Shown here in pieces: positions 9,796 through 21,356 of a stretch of DNA of 64,000 bases. Position 1 is the stretch's first letter. Every line of letters begins with the position of its first letter. The DNA is taken from positions 1 through 64,000 of the forward strand of contig JALKBU010000131.1 of the NCBI GenBank assembly GCA_023091735.1, written 5' to 3'. Made by a program: the position numbers and the translations under genes. Origin of the DNA: Trichomonas tenax. Lineage: Eukaryota; Parabasalia; Trichomonadida; Trichomonadidae. The notes beneath the pieces were generated by a model. The model was not told the DNA's origin and searched no databases. It worked only from the letters and a program-made list of their open reading frames with translations.

Positions 9796-11556
9796 ATGAA
9801 GATAGAGATTGTCTTCATATCACATAGAACGAACGACACCGAGCCCTGTTTCATTATCAATGCGGAGGATGGCTCTTACATCTTTAATGTCCCGGATGGA
9901 ACGCAAAGAGTTTTCATGGAGAAGAAGCATAAAGTTTCAAAGCTGAAGAGTGTTTTCCTTTCGAGTAATGACGAAAATTCAACTGGTGGACTTCTTGGTA
10001 TGATTTTTACAATGCTTTGCGTTGATAATTTCATTCCTCCAAAGATTTGTGGTCCAGAATGCATAAAGGATCAATTACTCACTAACATTGCATATAAAAA
10101 TAACCCAGAATATCTTCCTGAAATAGTAGAATCGTATAAAGACGAATTTATCAAAGTTGATAAAATTCAATTAACGAAAACTGTTGCATTTGAACTTAAA
10201 ATGTGTGACTATCCGGGAAAGTTTATGCCAAACAAGGCGAAACAGCTCGGAATTCCTGCAGGTCCATTATTCAAAAAATTAGTTGCAGGAGAATCGATAA
10301 CACTCGATGATGGCCGTGTTATTCAGCCTTCAGAATGCGTTGGGGAATCAACACCAGGTGATAATATTCTTGTTATTGATGCAAGATCAATTGAAGATTT
10401 GAAATTCATTGATATCAGCAAATACAACAATGTGATACACTTAACTGGCAATGAGCTACTTGTTAACAATGAGTATGTTGAATTTTTCTCATCAATCAAA
10501 AATAATTTTGCATTTTACACAAATAACGCTGTTGTTTATAAAACAGTGTTCGATCGGTATCAGCAGTGCTCTAAGTTATATCCAGACATGTTAAAGCCTT
10601 TAACATCATCAAATGTTTGTTTTAATCTTCCAAAGAATTATACAATCGTTTCAGAGTCAGATATTTATGCCATTGCACCTTTAGACAAGAAGAAAGTATA
10701 TTATGCAAAGAAATCTCAATACGAAACAATTTATGGCGAATATCCAAAATTTGAAACTTTCGGAGTCACATTTTTAGGCACAGGAGCTCGTCAGCCAACT
10801 AAAATGAGAAATGTTACTGGTCTCGTTGTTCACACTAAATCAGGTGTTATTGCTGTTGACCCAGGAGAAGTTTATGTTGGACAATTAAGACGAAAATTCG
10901 GTCGTGAAGTTGCCGATCAATTGATGAAAGAAATTAAAATGATTTTTGTTACTCATATCCATGGAGACCATGTTTATGGCATTCACAAGTTGTTGTCGGA
11001 GAGATCAAAGATTTCAGATGAAGAAATAATATTGCAAGCTGACCAAGATTTGATTGATGAATTGAAGTTTTTCGAAAAAGAAAGAAACTTTAAGGTGAAA
11101 TATATCAACAGAGATATTACATCAGTTACTGTTGGAAATAATGTTGTCCACAGCATTCTAACATCCCATTGTCCTGGATCACACGCGATTTTGGTCGAAA
11201 TCGATGGAAAATACAGATTTTCTTTCACAGGCGATAAAAATCAAAAGGATGATTATGTGGCAACTTTAGGAAAGTGTGATTTCCTTGTTCACGAAGCAAC
11301 ATATGAAGATGATAAAGCAGAGAGTGCAGACAGTTTCGGTCACAGCACAATTGGTGAAGCAGTTGCTGCAGGGAAAAAACTTGGAGCGAAAACGGCTTTC
11401 ACGCACATTTCAGGACGATACTCGAAAGGTTTAAGTTCTCCTGACAGCGATTGCTTCTTCGTATTCGATTATTTATTCGTTCCTTTCGAGAAAATCAATG
11501 AAATGAATGCTATTTGCGATAAAATGAACACCTTATTGGGATCTGAAGAAGAATGA
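9796..11556 (+). CDS. tRNase Z, long form (ELAC2-like 3'-tRNA processing endonuclease)
   Basis: A 586-residue protein with the two-lobe layout of long-form RNase Z. The N-terminal half is metallo-beta-lactamase-like but has lost the metal motif. The C-terminal half carries it in full: THIHGDHVYG (His387, His389, Asp391, His392), a following His in TSHCPGSH (about 458), Asp in FTGDKN (about 480) and the last His in FTHISGRYS (about 537). GVTFLGTGARQPTKMRN begins the catalytic lobe, as in the family. The enzyme cuts the 3' trailer from precursor tRNAs before CCA addition, using two zinc ions. No organellar presequence is evident, so nuclear or cytosolic action is expected. ATG 9796 is the first in frame and has an initiator 15 bases upstream. 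The gene is shorter than human ELAC2 but has all catalytic residues. Confidence 0.92.
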   Translation: MKIEIVFISHRTNDTEPCFIINAEDGSYIFNVPDGTQRVFMEKKHKVSKLKSVFLSSNDENSTGGLLGMIFTMLCVDNFIPPKICGPECIKDQLLTNIAYKNNPEYLPEIVESYKDEFIKVDKIQLTKTVAFELKMCDYPGKFMPNKAKQLGIPAGPLFKKLVAGESITLDDGRVIQPSECVGESTPGDNILVIDARSIEDLKFIDISKYNNVIHLTGNELLVNNEYVEFFSSIKNNFAFYTNNAVVYKTVFDRYQQCSKLYPDMLKPLTSSNVCFNLPKNYTIVSESDIYAIAPLDKKKVYYAKKSQYETIYGEYPKFETFGVTFLGTGARQPTKMRNVTGLVVHTKSGVIAVDPGEVYVGQLRRKFGREVADQLMKEIKMIFVTHIHGDHVYGIHKLLSERSKISDEEIILQADQDLIDELKFFEKERNFKVKYINRDITSVTVGNNVVHSILTSHCPGSHAILVEIDGKYRFSFTGDKNQKDDYVATLGKCDFLVHEATYEDDKAESADSFGHSTIGEAVAAGKKLGAKTAFTHISGRYSKGLSSPDSDCFFVFDYLFVPFEKINEMNAICDKMNTLLGSEEE

Positions 11557-11920
11557 TGTCAAAAGATGTTACAATGCAACTTAACCTTTTAAGATATCTT
11601 TTTATTGTTGAAATACATAAACACATAATGATAATAGAAGATTTTAGCCGATATTTTTAATTTTTCTTGCAATTTCGATATCTTTCGATATTGGTATTTA
11701 AAACGATATGTGCATTGATAATACAATGCTTCGATAATGTTTTTAAGGCATATTACGATAAATTAAGTTTTGTTTTTGAATTTTCATTAAAATGCCATAA
11801 AATCGTTAAATATATCATCAATAGCAGATGCTTTTGATGTCCAACAAAAAAGAAATAAAATTCATAATCAGATATAAAATCATTCAAAAAAAAAAAAAAA
11901 AAAAAACGATAAAATACATT
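11557..11920. other. AT-rich spacer with a poly-A tract
   Basis: No gene. A run of about 20 A (11886-11906) lies immediately outside the inverted-repeat element that begins at 11921. Confidence 0.4.
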
Positions 11921-13299
11921 GGACCAGATTGGAAAGTCGGTCGTCTTTCCAAATATGGGTACTTATTTGGAAATTCCAATAGTTTGGAAATATTATCAAA
12001 TTTGGAAAAATGACGAATTTGGAAATCCAACTAATTTGGAAAAACCGTCGATTTGGAAAAAACTTTATATTGGAAATATGGTCGAGTTTGGAAGTTTGAC
12101 ATCATTTGGATTTTCCAAATTTGAGTTTGGAAATACAGTATCAACTCAAGTTCGCATATTTCCATTGACATTGGAAATTGGAAATATGTTGCTATATTTT
12201 CATATAAGTCCGGTTTGGAAAATCGAAGACATATGGAAATGGCCAGGTTATTGGAAATATGTTCTCAAATCAAAGTCAATACTAATTGAAATTATCACGT
12301 AGATATCACCATTACGACACATAACACAAAAGCATTTTTTGCAATCTAAAAATTTCAAAGTTAAAATTATGACTGTCATCTTCAAAAGTTGATTGAAACA
12401 ACAAGAGTTTCAAAGATTCGAATTTGATATATATCTTGTACATACTGCTTCATCCTTCTGCATATAGCTTCCTCACATATTACATCTATCCAAAGCTATG
12501 TAATTTTTGGAGTTTCAATCTGAGCATACATAATAATTTTTGCATTTTCTTTTCCTTCTACAGAATCATTATTTTGACATTACCAGTAAAATTCTTTCCA
12601 TCATAATATTATAAGCATACTTTCTATTTTGAAAAATACTTGTAAATAAAATTCTATTTAATTTTCATAAATATTAATATCTGTTTTAACTATAGTATTT
12701 ATCTTAACCTGTTTCTGTAGTTTTGGAGGAGTGATCAGAAAGATCTTTAGGCTGCAGGTGTTCTCACTCCCTTTGGTTCATCAGCTTGATTTGAAATTTT
12801 AAATATATATATATGATATAGTTAAATAATGTGACAGAGTGTCATCGAACCAGTAACTTTTTTCAAACTTCCAATTCCAAATTTGGGAAAATTGAATGTT
12901 TGATAGCGGTATGTGAGATGACTCATTTAGCAACTCTACATATGAATTTTTAGTCAAAAAAGGACCCGTTTTTAGCACGAGATTTAATGAATTACTTAAG
13001 CATGTTTTAAATACCTTTTCCATTACCATATTTTATCCAATATCCATTTCATATTTCCAAATCACCCTTTTTCCAATTTCCAATGTCAATGGAAATATGC
13101 GAACTTGAGTTGATACTGTATTTCCAAACTCAAATTTGGAAAATCCAAATGATGTCAAACTTCCAAACTCGACCATATTTCCAATATAAAGTTTTTTCCA
13201 AATCGACGGTTTTTCCAAATTTGACAATATTTACAAACTATTGAAATTTCCAAATAAGTACCCATATTTGGAAAGATGACCGACTTTCCAATCAGGTCC
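11921..13299. mobile_element. Inverted-repeat element with TTTGGAAA-rich arms
   Basis: The left end (GGACCAGATTGGAAAGTCGG at 11921) reappears inverted at the right end (13299 backwards, GGACCTGATTGGAAAGTCGG). The arms stay alignable for about 250 bp, roughly 11921-12190 and 13060-13299. The arms are made of irregularly spaced TTTGGAAA/TTTCCAAA words, so an open frame across them (11919-12302) is a repeat artefact. The interior has no recognisable transposase. The flanks are ATACATT (11914-11920) and ATTCATT (13300-13306), a possible 7-bp target duplication with one mismatch. It looks like a non-autonomous, foldback-type DNA transposon. Confidence 0.75.
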
Positions 13300-14355
13300 A
13301 TTCATTGGATGTCACAAAAAACTAAACCACAATTTGTAGCGAATTACCACTTTTCTCACAAAGTGATAGTTTTCAATTTTTTCTGAAAAAACTGTAAGAA
13401 AAACAAATTCAGTTATTTGTTCATATTTCAAATTGATGTACTACTCATATAAAACAATATTTCGATGAGAAAAAAATATCAAGGAATTTTCTTTCAATTT
13501 TTTAAAATACATTATTGTTTAAGAGGGGGTCGTCAATTTTTTTTGGCTGTTAAGTTTTCACGATGAATTTGTAAGCGACGAAAAATCTCGTGGAAAGTTT
13601 CAATTAGTCTCCTACAAAAATGGACAAGAGTTCACGACACATTAGACCCATATGTCATGTTACGATGGATTACATCATGCTTTTAAAGAATATTTCGAAA
13701 ATTTAATTTGAAACTCAAAAGAAATGCTGAAAAGCCTTTGCACAGCCACTAAAAATACCCGCCAATGACATCTCTTCACTCAAATGTATACCTCAAAATC
13801 ACAAAATATAAACTTTTCACCACTAAGACGAATTTCCTTGGAAAATCCACTCGTTTGTTATCCATATGTTGTATATTACTTTCAAGATACTTTCAATTTA
13901 AAACTTCGGCAGGATTTTTTTCTTTCTGCATATTTTATATTCTTAAATAGCATCCAATTCTGAGTTCATGCATTAAATTTTCATTCAGCTGAGTATTACA
14001 TTAAAATAATAACAAAATAGATATTCTTAGGTTTATATTTTTTTTCATTATTTATTGCTACGTAAAATAGCATAATTTTCTCTAATTATATTTCTGCTCG
14101 TATTACTACATTATTTATATTATTTAGAAGTTGATTTTGCTCATTATTCGTTGATTTATAAAGCATTTACAAAAATAAATGAAAAAAATTAGTTTTTAAA
14201 AGCATTGAATATTAGTCAATGTTTGAAGAGAAACGCTGCGGAAGTTTTTTCTCCCATCTCGCTAAAATATGTTCATATTACCCTAACCTACCTATGGCTT
14301 GAATAGGAGACGATTCTGTGAAAATAGCGTTTGAAGACCCCTCTATGGTTTTGCT
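13300..14355. other. AT-rich spacer, no gene seen
   Basis: Short ORFs with Ile/Phe/Lys-rich translations only; no supported feature. Confidence 0.4.
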
Positions 14356-14753
14356 TGTCAACGAGCCAAAGTGTAAAGTGTCGGATTGTCATATTTTAAG
14401 AAAATGTGACATTTCATGTAAAATGAAAATTGTCAAAAAAATAAAAAGGGGAATATCATATTGAAATTTATGTTTAAAATATATGAATAAATATGATAAT
14501 TTAAACATTTTTATGATGGGTGACAACTATTATAAAGCATATATTTGATAAATTCGAGATAAGTGGCACCTATTATAAAGCACAAATTTAATGAATTCCG
14601 CTCCCCCTCTAATTTCAAATCTGACATTTATGGTTTTATTCGGCAAATATTTATTTGCGTGACAAAATTAAATTTTTCTTATCATTTTTTCGACACTTTT
14701 CAATATAATAGATTATCAGATAATTTGACACTTTACACTTTGGCTCGTTGACA
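14356..14753. mobile_element. ~400-bp MITE-like element with perfect 27-bp terminal inverted repeats
   Basis: TGTCAACGAGCCAAAGTGTA... at 14356-14382 is the exact reverse complement of 14727-14753, with weaker pairing continuing about 12 bp inward. The interior is AT-rich and non-coding and holds two direct copies of CTATTATAAAGCA (about 14528 and 14570). No target duplication is obvious in the flanks. There is no transposase, so it would be non-autonomous. Confidence 0.7.
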
Positions 14754-14874
14754 CATAAAACACATTATAATTATATTGTATACTTGAATTAGCATATAAT
14801 CAGATAAATTTCATTTTTTGTTGAGGATACGCGAGTGGAATTTTCAATGTGATATAATTATATAATCAAAAATT

Positions 14875-16250
14875 ATGTTTGCAACCATCATGAACTTTAC
14901 CTACACAGGGGAGGCATACAGCGTGCTATTGCTCCCAGGAAAGTACAAGCTTGAGGTTTGGGGAGCCCAAGGAGGCGGTTCTGACCTCAATGCATCATCA
15001 TCGGAATGCGGAGTAGGCGGAAAAGGAGGATACGCGAGTGGAATCTTCAATAACCTAAAGCCAAGGCAAATATACATCTAAATAGGTGGTTATAGACTTG
15101 CTATTCCATCCTTAAGCTGGGTTCCAGGCGGTTTTAATGGAGGTGGATCAATTTTCGCAAGTAGTGAATGCGCAGCGGGCGACGGAGGTGGTACAGACAT
15201 CAGAATTGGCGAGGACTCTTTGTATGCACGCATCATTGTGGAAGGAGGAGGTGGTGAGGATGGAGATGCGGGTTCTCCAGGTGGTAGAACGATAACCGCC
15301 AGTGGTTATTTTGGTCAAGGTGCTCATTCTAACTATGAAGGGGGTGGAGCGGGAGGCAGTATGGAGGCTGGGAGAATAAACATTCCCAAACTAGATATTT
15401 TCAGGAACAGGTAATGATAATAATGGCGGTACAGCTGGTAATGGATACGTTTAGACAACCGAAACAGCAGCATGTTATCCATCTGGATGTTTATTGAATT
15501 CTGATCTTTATTTCACCAATGCTTCTAATATCAATGGTGGTTCATCTATTACAGAACAGAATGAAGTAGTTAGGCAAAGTCATGTAGGACATGGATATGC
15601 ACAAATAACTGCTCTTCAAATGTATAATTCAAAGATTCCTGGCTTGCTTGTAGGCACGAAAAATGATCAGCATTATATTTTTGGAGTTAACAAGTTCTGC
15701 AATGAAACCGTGGAAATACCACCTTTTGCAGATGGTATTCCAGTGACTACAATATAAAGATACTTTATCATCATATCATTGCATGTGAAAAATTATATAC
15801 GATATCAATGATCGAAGATAGCGCTTTCTTTAATTGTTATAATCTTACATTAGTTGTTTTCAATGGTCCTTCGTATTTAACAATCAAAACATATGCTTTC
15901 ACTAATACAAGCATTACTTCGTTAATGCTCACATTTAGCATACAAACTATTTATGATTATGCATTTAGCAATTGCACTTATTTGACAGCAGTGAAGTTTT
16001 GCTCAGTTTAATGAACAACACAAAGATATTCGAAAACTCTACAAATCTCCACAGTATAAGTGTTAACTCTTCTTATAAAAGTTCATTCATTGCTGGACTT
16101 CCAGCAGTTGCTGATATCGATGAATGTCCAGTTGTCCATGAATCAATTTGCATTCATGTTGATCAGACTGCTGAAACAAATGAAGTCCATAAGTTTGATG
16201 TATCGCAAATGTTTATGTTGTTTATAGTTTATGAAATGTCTAACTATTAA
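14875..16250 (+). pseudogene. Glycine-rich (ALK/LTK-type) plus BspA-like LRR surface protein, broken
   Basis: From ATG 14875 the frame shows the start of a Gly_rich domain (FTYTGEAYSVLLLPGKYKLE, then VWGAQGG) of the kind seen in trichomonad glycine-rich proteins. TAA at 15079-15081 interrupts it, but the same frame goes on with Gly-rich repeats to 15411. A frameshift near 15395-15410 leads into the next frame, which meets TAG at 15451-15453 and continues to 15757. That part ends with IPPFADGIPVTTI, the lead-in to BspA/LRR_5 repeats. These follow from 15808 (AFFNCYNLTLVVFNG, YAFSNCTYLTAVKF) and shift frame again near 16010. At least two nonsense and two frameshift changes; the gene cannot make one protein. 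The intact form was presumably surface-exposed. Confidence 0.75.
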
Positions 16251-16424
16251 ATAGTCTTTTATATGAAAAAATTTTAGTTTTTCTAAATAATTTGAAATTA
16301 ACCAAAAAACACAGTGAAGCGTGATATATTCAAACACAAACACTATTTGCATCAAAATTATGAACTCATAAAAAGACTTTTTAGATTTATTTTGTATTTC
16401 TAAGAAAAATATAAAAAATAACAT

Positions 16425-17084
16425 TTACGCGAACTTAATGTTTCCACTTTTGGATATATGACCAATGATACTGACATCTTCATCGTCATCATGATATGAA
16501 AGAAATTCATCAGCATTTTCATCACCAACAGCATCACCAAAAAGTTCCAATTTGTTGATTGCCATGCACGGAGGCCATCCAGGACATGGATCGTTTTGAA
16601 TTAATCTTACAAATCTTGCTGTATATTCCTTCTCGAGATTATATGTCTTTTCGTTGCATCTGCACATAGAATTGTCTTTCCTTATCGTGTGAACATCTGT
16701 CCATGTGTTATTATCATCAGAAATCTGTAAAGACCAACTATAGAGGCAGCAATCAATGCAGTATCCGTATTCCTCGCAGCAGCAATCATGATAACAGCAT
16801 CCACAGCGAACGAAATAGCCGTTGAATTTAAATTTGCGCTTTGGAAGTGAAAATGTGATCCATGGATGGTCATCGTATGTTTTTCCGCAGTTTGAGCACC
16901 AATCATATTGTCTATCGCCTGGTTCAATCGCGTATTCAGGTTTTGTTAATTGATTTGATCCATTTATTTGTTGTTTTGAGGATCCACTGACGTCAATGAC
17001 AACGATTTTCTCTCCATACACTTTTTTGAAAATTCCGTTTGTTTCTACTGAAGCAGATCTCACAAACAGAAAGTTTACAAACAT
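16425..17084 (-). CDS. F5/8 type C (discoidin-like) domain protein with Cys-rich insert
   Basis: 219 residues from ATG 17082-17084 to TAA 16425-16427; a GTG three codons upstream is in frame but unlikely. The fold signature is PWITFSLPKRKFKFNGYFVR (beta core), then SWSLQISDDNNTWTDVHTI and RFVRLIQNDPCPGWPP ending KLELFG, as in the F5/8C (PF00754) family. Between core strands sits a dense Cys cluster (CGCCYHDCCC...CIDCC), unusual for the family. The acidic tail DDDEDVSIIGH follows the domain. There is no signal peptide, so an intracellular or non-classical location is as likely as the surface. Ligand unknown; the family binds carbohydrate, lipid or protein. No clear TCAYW initiator; TCAAAA lies about 15 bases upstream. 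Confidence 0.75.
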   Translation of the reverse strand: MFVNFLFVRSASVETNGIFKKVYGEKIVVIDVSGSSKQQINGSNQLTKPEYAIEPGDRQYDWCSNCGKTYDDHPWITFSLPKRKFKFNGYFVRCGCCYHDCCCEEYGYCIDCCLYSWSLQISDDNNTWTDVHTIRKDNSMCRCNEKTYNLEKEYTARFVRLIQNDPCPGWPPCMAINKLELFGDAVGDENADEFLSYHDDDEDVSIIGHISKSGNIKFA

Positions 17085-17474
17085 TTTTATCACTTTTTTG
17101 AATAATTTTGAACCATTTTTTCAAGGTCTCTGACTTTGATAGAATGAAAAACACAGTGAAAATAGTTACAGCTACACTATGCCTATATGTTACACATCTT
17201 TTTAATTCATAGTTTTATAATTACTCATCAAAGCCATTCAAATTGCATTAAAAGGTTATTACATTGTTCAAAAATCTGTAGAAGGTAGTTAAAACATCAG
17301 ACTCATCTATCATTCACTAGTTAATTACATCGAGATTTTCAAGTTGGCAACTTTATTTTTTCATGATCATATAAAATATTGGGTTTTAATTGTTCCATTT
17401 AGTACAGCATTTCGTTGTGTTATATTTTTGTATGCAATGTTCATTATTCATCATGACGCGAATGATTTATAAAA
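17085..17474. other. AT-rich spacer, no gene seen
   Basis: No supported feature apart from the probable promoter of the F5/8C-like gene. Confidence 0.35.
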
Positions 17475-17815
17475 CGTTATTGAGATAACAAATCAAGGTG
17501 CCAAAGTTCATATCACAGGCCATGGATCTATAGCACTTGAGAGATCTCCGTGGAAATGAATACTTCAAAGATACAAAACTGAAATCAAATTCTATGAGCA
17601 TGTTCACACTTGATGAAGATGATAAGGTTGTTAACAGACAGCAGACTGTAAACAAGTTGCAAAGAAGATAGGAACAAAAGCTCCAAAGCAATCTAGTGAG
17701 ATATGGATCGATAAGCTTATCATTAGTGGCCATGCCGTGGATATTGATCTCCTTTTAGGACTTTATTGTTGGTCGAAAATTGGTTTATGCTTTAGAAATT
17801 GAAGCTAAAACTTTT
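17475..17815 (+). pseudogene. Unidentified coding relic in three frames
   Basis: Raised GC content and sensible translations occur in consecutive pieces of different plus frames. First is EITNQGAKVHITGHGSIALE, then GNEYFKDTKLKSNSMSMFTL with DEDDKVVNRQQTVNK, then IGTKAPKQSSEIWIDKLIIS and GHAVDIDLLLGLYCW. The pieces connect across at least two frameshifts. The protein family is not recognised. The minus-strand ORF over the same bases (17467-17733) has a Ser/Leu/Cys-rich translation without sense. Confidence 0.4.
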
Positions 17816-17827
17816 CAAGAATAGAAT

Positions 17828-19326
17828 TTGCTTAATATATCTGCCTCTATGGATATATTTCTTCATGATTATGGCAAATATCAAATTTACATATCAACTA
17901 ATTTGATTTACGTGTCAAATAACAAAAATGCTTTCTCAAGCAATGAGAATCCATCTTTCTTTCTCTTATTTACTTTAGATTTCACAGCCATTATAGGGAT
18001 ATATGGATGGATTATTTCCCTGATGCAAAAGGATTTCAAACAAATCGAGAAAATTTAATAATTTAATCAAATGATGGATTATTTTTCATTATAACTGCTG
18101 AATTCCATGATAACATAAAGAGCTCCTGCATACAAATTAATGCAAAATCAGATTCATCAAAGTTATTAATAATTAGATGTTATTCTGAGAACTGTACATC
18201 AGCATTTCTTCTATATTCGAATAAAGGCTCATGCGTTCTGAAGCAAATATGCTGCAATAAGAACAATAATATAAATAGTGTTCGTATTGAATCAACTTCA
18301 ATATCAGTTCTGGATTCTTCTTTTGGAAATTGTAGAAATATGCAATCATGGAATTCTGTTACTTATCTTTTTAACCATAACTTTAGCCAAATCAATACTT
18401 TGAATCATTCTCAAGACTCAGGAGTAAATAGAGTCGCTATGATGTTTAGATGCAGTGGAGTTTATAAGTATTCAATCATCTCAGATAATTCAATGAACAC
18501 CTTTTTCTTTCCAAAATTATTATATTTCATAAGCATCTTGATTTGATCGATCAAATCGATTAAACTGCAATTCAACTGATAGATATTTACTATTTCATAA
18601 TAATTTCTTTGCACTGCAACATTCAAAATATTTAACAATATCTTCATCAAAGAATTTGAAGTGATTTCAAAATAAGATTAATTTATGAAAAGTGTCATTT
18701 TTAGAATAACAATTCAACTGATTTAGGGAGATTTAAGAATATTACAGACAAAAAACTATAATAAGCAAACTTGGTTATTATTATTCTCACATAACTGCTC
18801 TGATGGAGGACAAGGAGTTTGGTTTACAAATAAAGAATTATTATTTCATGCGAAAGATCCAAATCGATATTCCATCTTAGGTGAAATTAATTATAGACAA
18901 TATAGATATAACGGAATGTATACAATGCAGCTTGTATATCCAGAGCTTGGATATGAAAAGCAATTGATTTGGACCCAAAATTATTTTCCATTAGAAGTTA
19001 AACAGAGTGTTAATGATTCGTTAATACAATGTAATGTTTTGAAAAATGAATATGAATTCCCAAATACATTTCTGTGTTTATCTCTTTCTTCTTACTCAAC
19101 TTATACATTTTTGGATGGGCAGCAAGATGATAGCTTTTGGTATTCAATAGGAGCTCATGCAACATATCTGCAAAATCGAACTGTTTTCCCCGGACCATGG
19201 AATACGGCCAATAATCTTGTTAGCAGCGTTGAACTTTGGCTTCGAATAAGTCACATAATTTGCACATGCCAAATGAGTCTGTTTTACATTCCAAAATTAT
19301 TGTATTTAATAAATATATTGATTTAA
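17828..19326 (+). pseudogene. Beta-helix surface-protein relic with lectin-like C-terminal module
   Basis: Two blocks are recognisable. Block one has an opening frame from 17828, then another from about 17980 interrupted by TAA (about 18058) and running to 18546. It carries short Cys/Asn-rich coils (LLIIRCYSENCTSAFLLYSN, SISVLDSSFGNCRNMQSW) typical of trichomonad parallel beta-helix surface proteins. Block two, open from about 18729 to 19326, holds a module with WLLLFSHNCSDGG, DPNRYSILGEI, FWYSIGAHATY and SVELWLRI. Sister copies of this module lie at 43300-43954 and 44400-44655. Both blocks end in near-identical tails (PKLLYFISILI and PKLLYLINILI). Multiple stops make it a pseudogene or two stacked fragments. 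Confidence 0.6.
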
Positions 19327-19330
19327 AATA

Positions 19331-21356
19331 GTTTTGCATATTGAATCTATACTCATTACATAGGAAGCCTAATCTAACGATATCGAGAAACAAATAAAAC
19401 TGATTGGTATAATACATTAATTTATAATATTTTTGATTGATAGAGTAAAAATGTACTGAAGAACAAAATTTATGTTGAATTCATGTTGAGAGTCCAGCAA
19501 GAAATTCAACAATAATGATTTCTTACAAATTGCATTCCTTGAATTTTCGAAAAAATGTTGAATTATACCCGACTTTTCCTACATCTGGACTAAAAAATAG
19601 GTAAATTTTAGAATCTATGCAATATAACTATAGTGGAAGACTTTATTTTGTGGATATCGATAGAGAACGACCATAAGAAACATCAGCATGAATATGAGGT
19701 GAATTTGAAGTGTTGAATGAAATTGATGAGAATATTAAAATTTGAAATATAGTCCAGGGTTGGGGGTGGAATCTACAGTATGATGTTAGTATGTTTGAAA
19801 TGGTAGAAAGCTTATATCAATTGTATTGAAACAAATTGAATCTGAATCAAGATCCTAATGATGTGTTTAGATAGATTAATTAAACGATATGATTGTAATG
19901 TACAATACTAATATATAGGGAATATGTGCAGACTAATTAAAAAGCATATATGAAGGGTTCTGAAACGTATTATTGTGTTATTTGCATATGATGGTGTGAA
20001 AATTCTTAGACATAATTTGCTAATGAGTATTTCATATATTTGATGAAAGTATAATGAAATGTAATTTTGAAGTGATACAAAATATTAAAACAAATTAGTC
20101 TAAATAAGCGCAATCGTTATAGGTGGCTTCATATATAATGGACATGAAAATGATATAGATATATATATGAAATAAAATGAAAATAAAACAATAAAATTAG
20201 CATTCTATGATCTTTTTGTTATGAATATATATTGGCATGGGTTTTTGTATAGTGTGGAATAGATATTATAATTTCATGAAAATGTAGTTCTGCCATGTAA
20301 AATTGATTTGTCATGTATATTCGTAAATTTGACGTGTAAATATGACTGACACGTAAACATGGTTTTGACGTGTAAGTGACATCTGACACATCAAATTAAG
20401 AACCTAACAACAATTTCGAATTTGATAATATAAAAATAATTGGACGAATGCATAGTTAACATAAATATGTATATCATTTCAAAAAAATCAAAGGATAAGT
20501 TTTTTGTTTTTTTGCCCTTGAATTTTTTTTCTCGTTTACTCTTTTGAGTTTTGCGCTTTTTAACGAGTGACCCCCCTATAGATCAGATCTGATCTGATAA
20601 AACATTTGCGTGCCTTTCTGGGGTTCTGTTTACAGTGGTATCAATAATATCTCTGCAAACAAAGACAAAGCCGCTAATCCAATATGATTTTGCTTAAACA
20701 AACACTATCTTGTATTGGAAGATGATGGAAGCTCTTCTCTTATCTATTGTCGGTATAATTGCATGTTAATAATATAGATATAGCCTATATTAAATCTCAG
20801 AATTTATAAATATATTAACAAAATTAATTATAATTAATACATTCATAAACAGTGTGATTATATATTATTATTTTAAGAATATGAGAATCTGTTTTTGTAT
20901 TTTTAAAAAAGCAATAATTTAACTTATTTAGTATTTCCATTTATTTTAATAAGAAATTGGTGCTTTTCAGGGGTGCTGCGTATGTTTATAGCATTTGCTT
21001 GTCTATTTAACCTGAGGATCTCAATGCCTCCATGAGATTTCAGCGAATTTCGACATGTAAAATAACGAAAGTCACATTTATGACACTTATTATTTGATAT
21101 TTGTCATGTAAAGTCGAAAATTTGATATGTAATGTTACCAATGAGCAAATTTTTTGTGAACTTGAGGTAGTATAACGATAGGTATGCTCGATGTGATAGC
21201 AAAGGAATGCAGTTTGATTCCTGCGCGTAGTGTATTTTTTCTTTTCTATTTTTTGATTTTTCTAGGGGAACTCTAGCAAAAATAAGCGAGCGAACGCTAT
21301 AATAGTGAGATGTATTTGTTATAATCATCAAAGAGATTCATAACATAAGCCGATTA
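19331..21356. other. 2-kb AT-rich spacer with a short motif array
   Basis: No gene seen. Apart from the array at 20292-20395, a perfect palindrome GATCAGATCTGATC lies at about 20582-20595. Confidence 0.4.
20292..20395. repeat. Six spaced GACRYGTAAA-like motifs, ~19-bp period
   Basis: GCCATGTAAA (20292), GTCATGTATA (20310), GACGTGTAAA (20331), GACACGTAAA (20348), GACGTGTAAG (20367) and GACACATCAAA (20385) recur at 17-20-bp spacing. The motif recurs singly or in pairs through 28.9 kb. Confidence 0.55.

Noticed and set aside
9876..10064. Minus-strand ORF within the tRNase Z gene
   Set aside because: It is a shadow of the strongly supported plus-strand gene and has no family resemblance.
11919..12302. 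Trp/Gly/Ile-rich ORF in the TGGAAA region
   Set aside because: It is a by-product of the short repeated words in the inverted arms; the same translation arises in reverse at the other arm.
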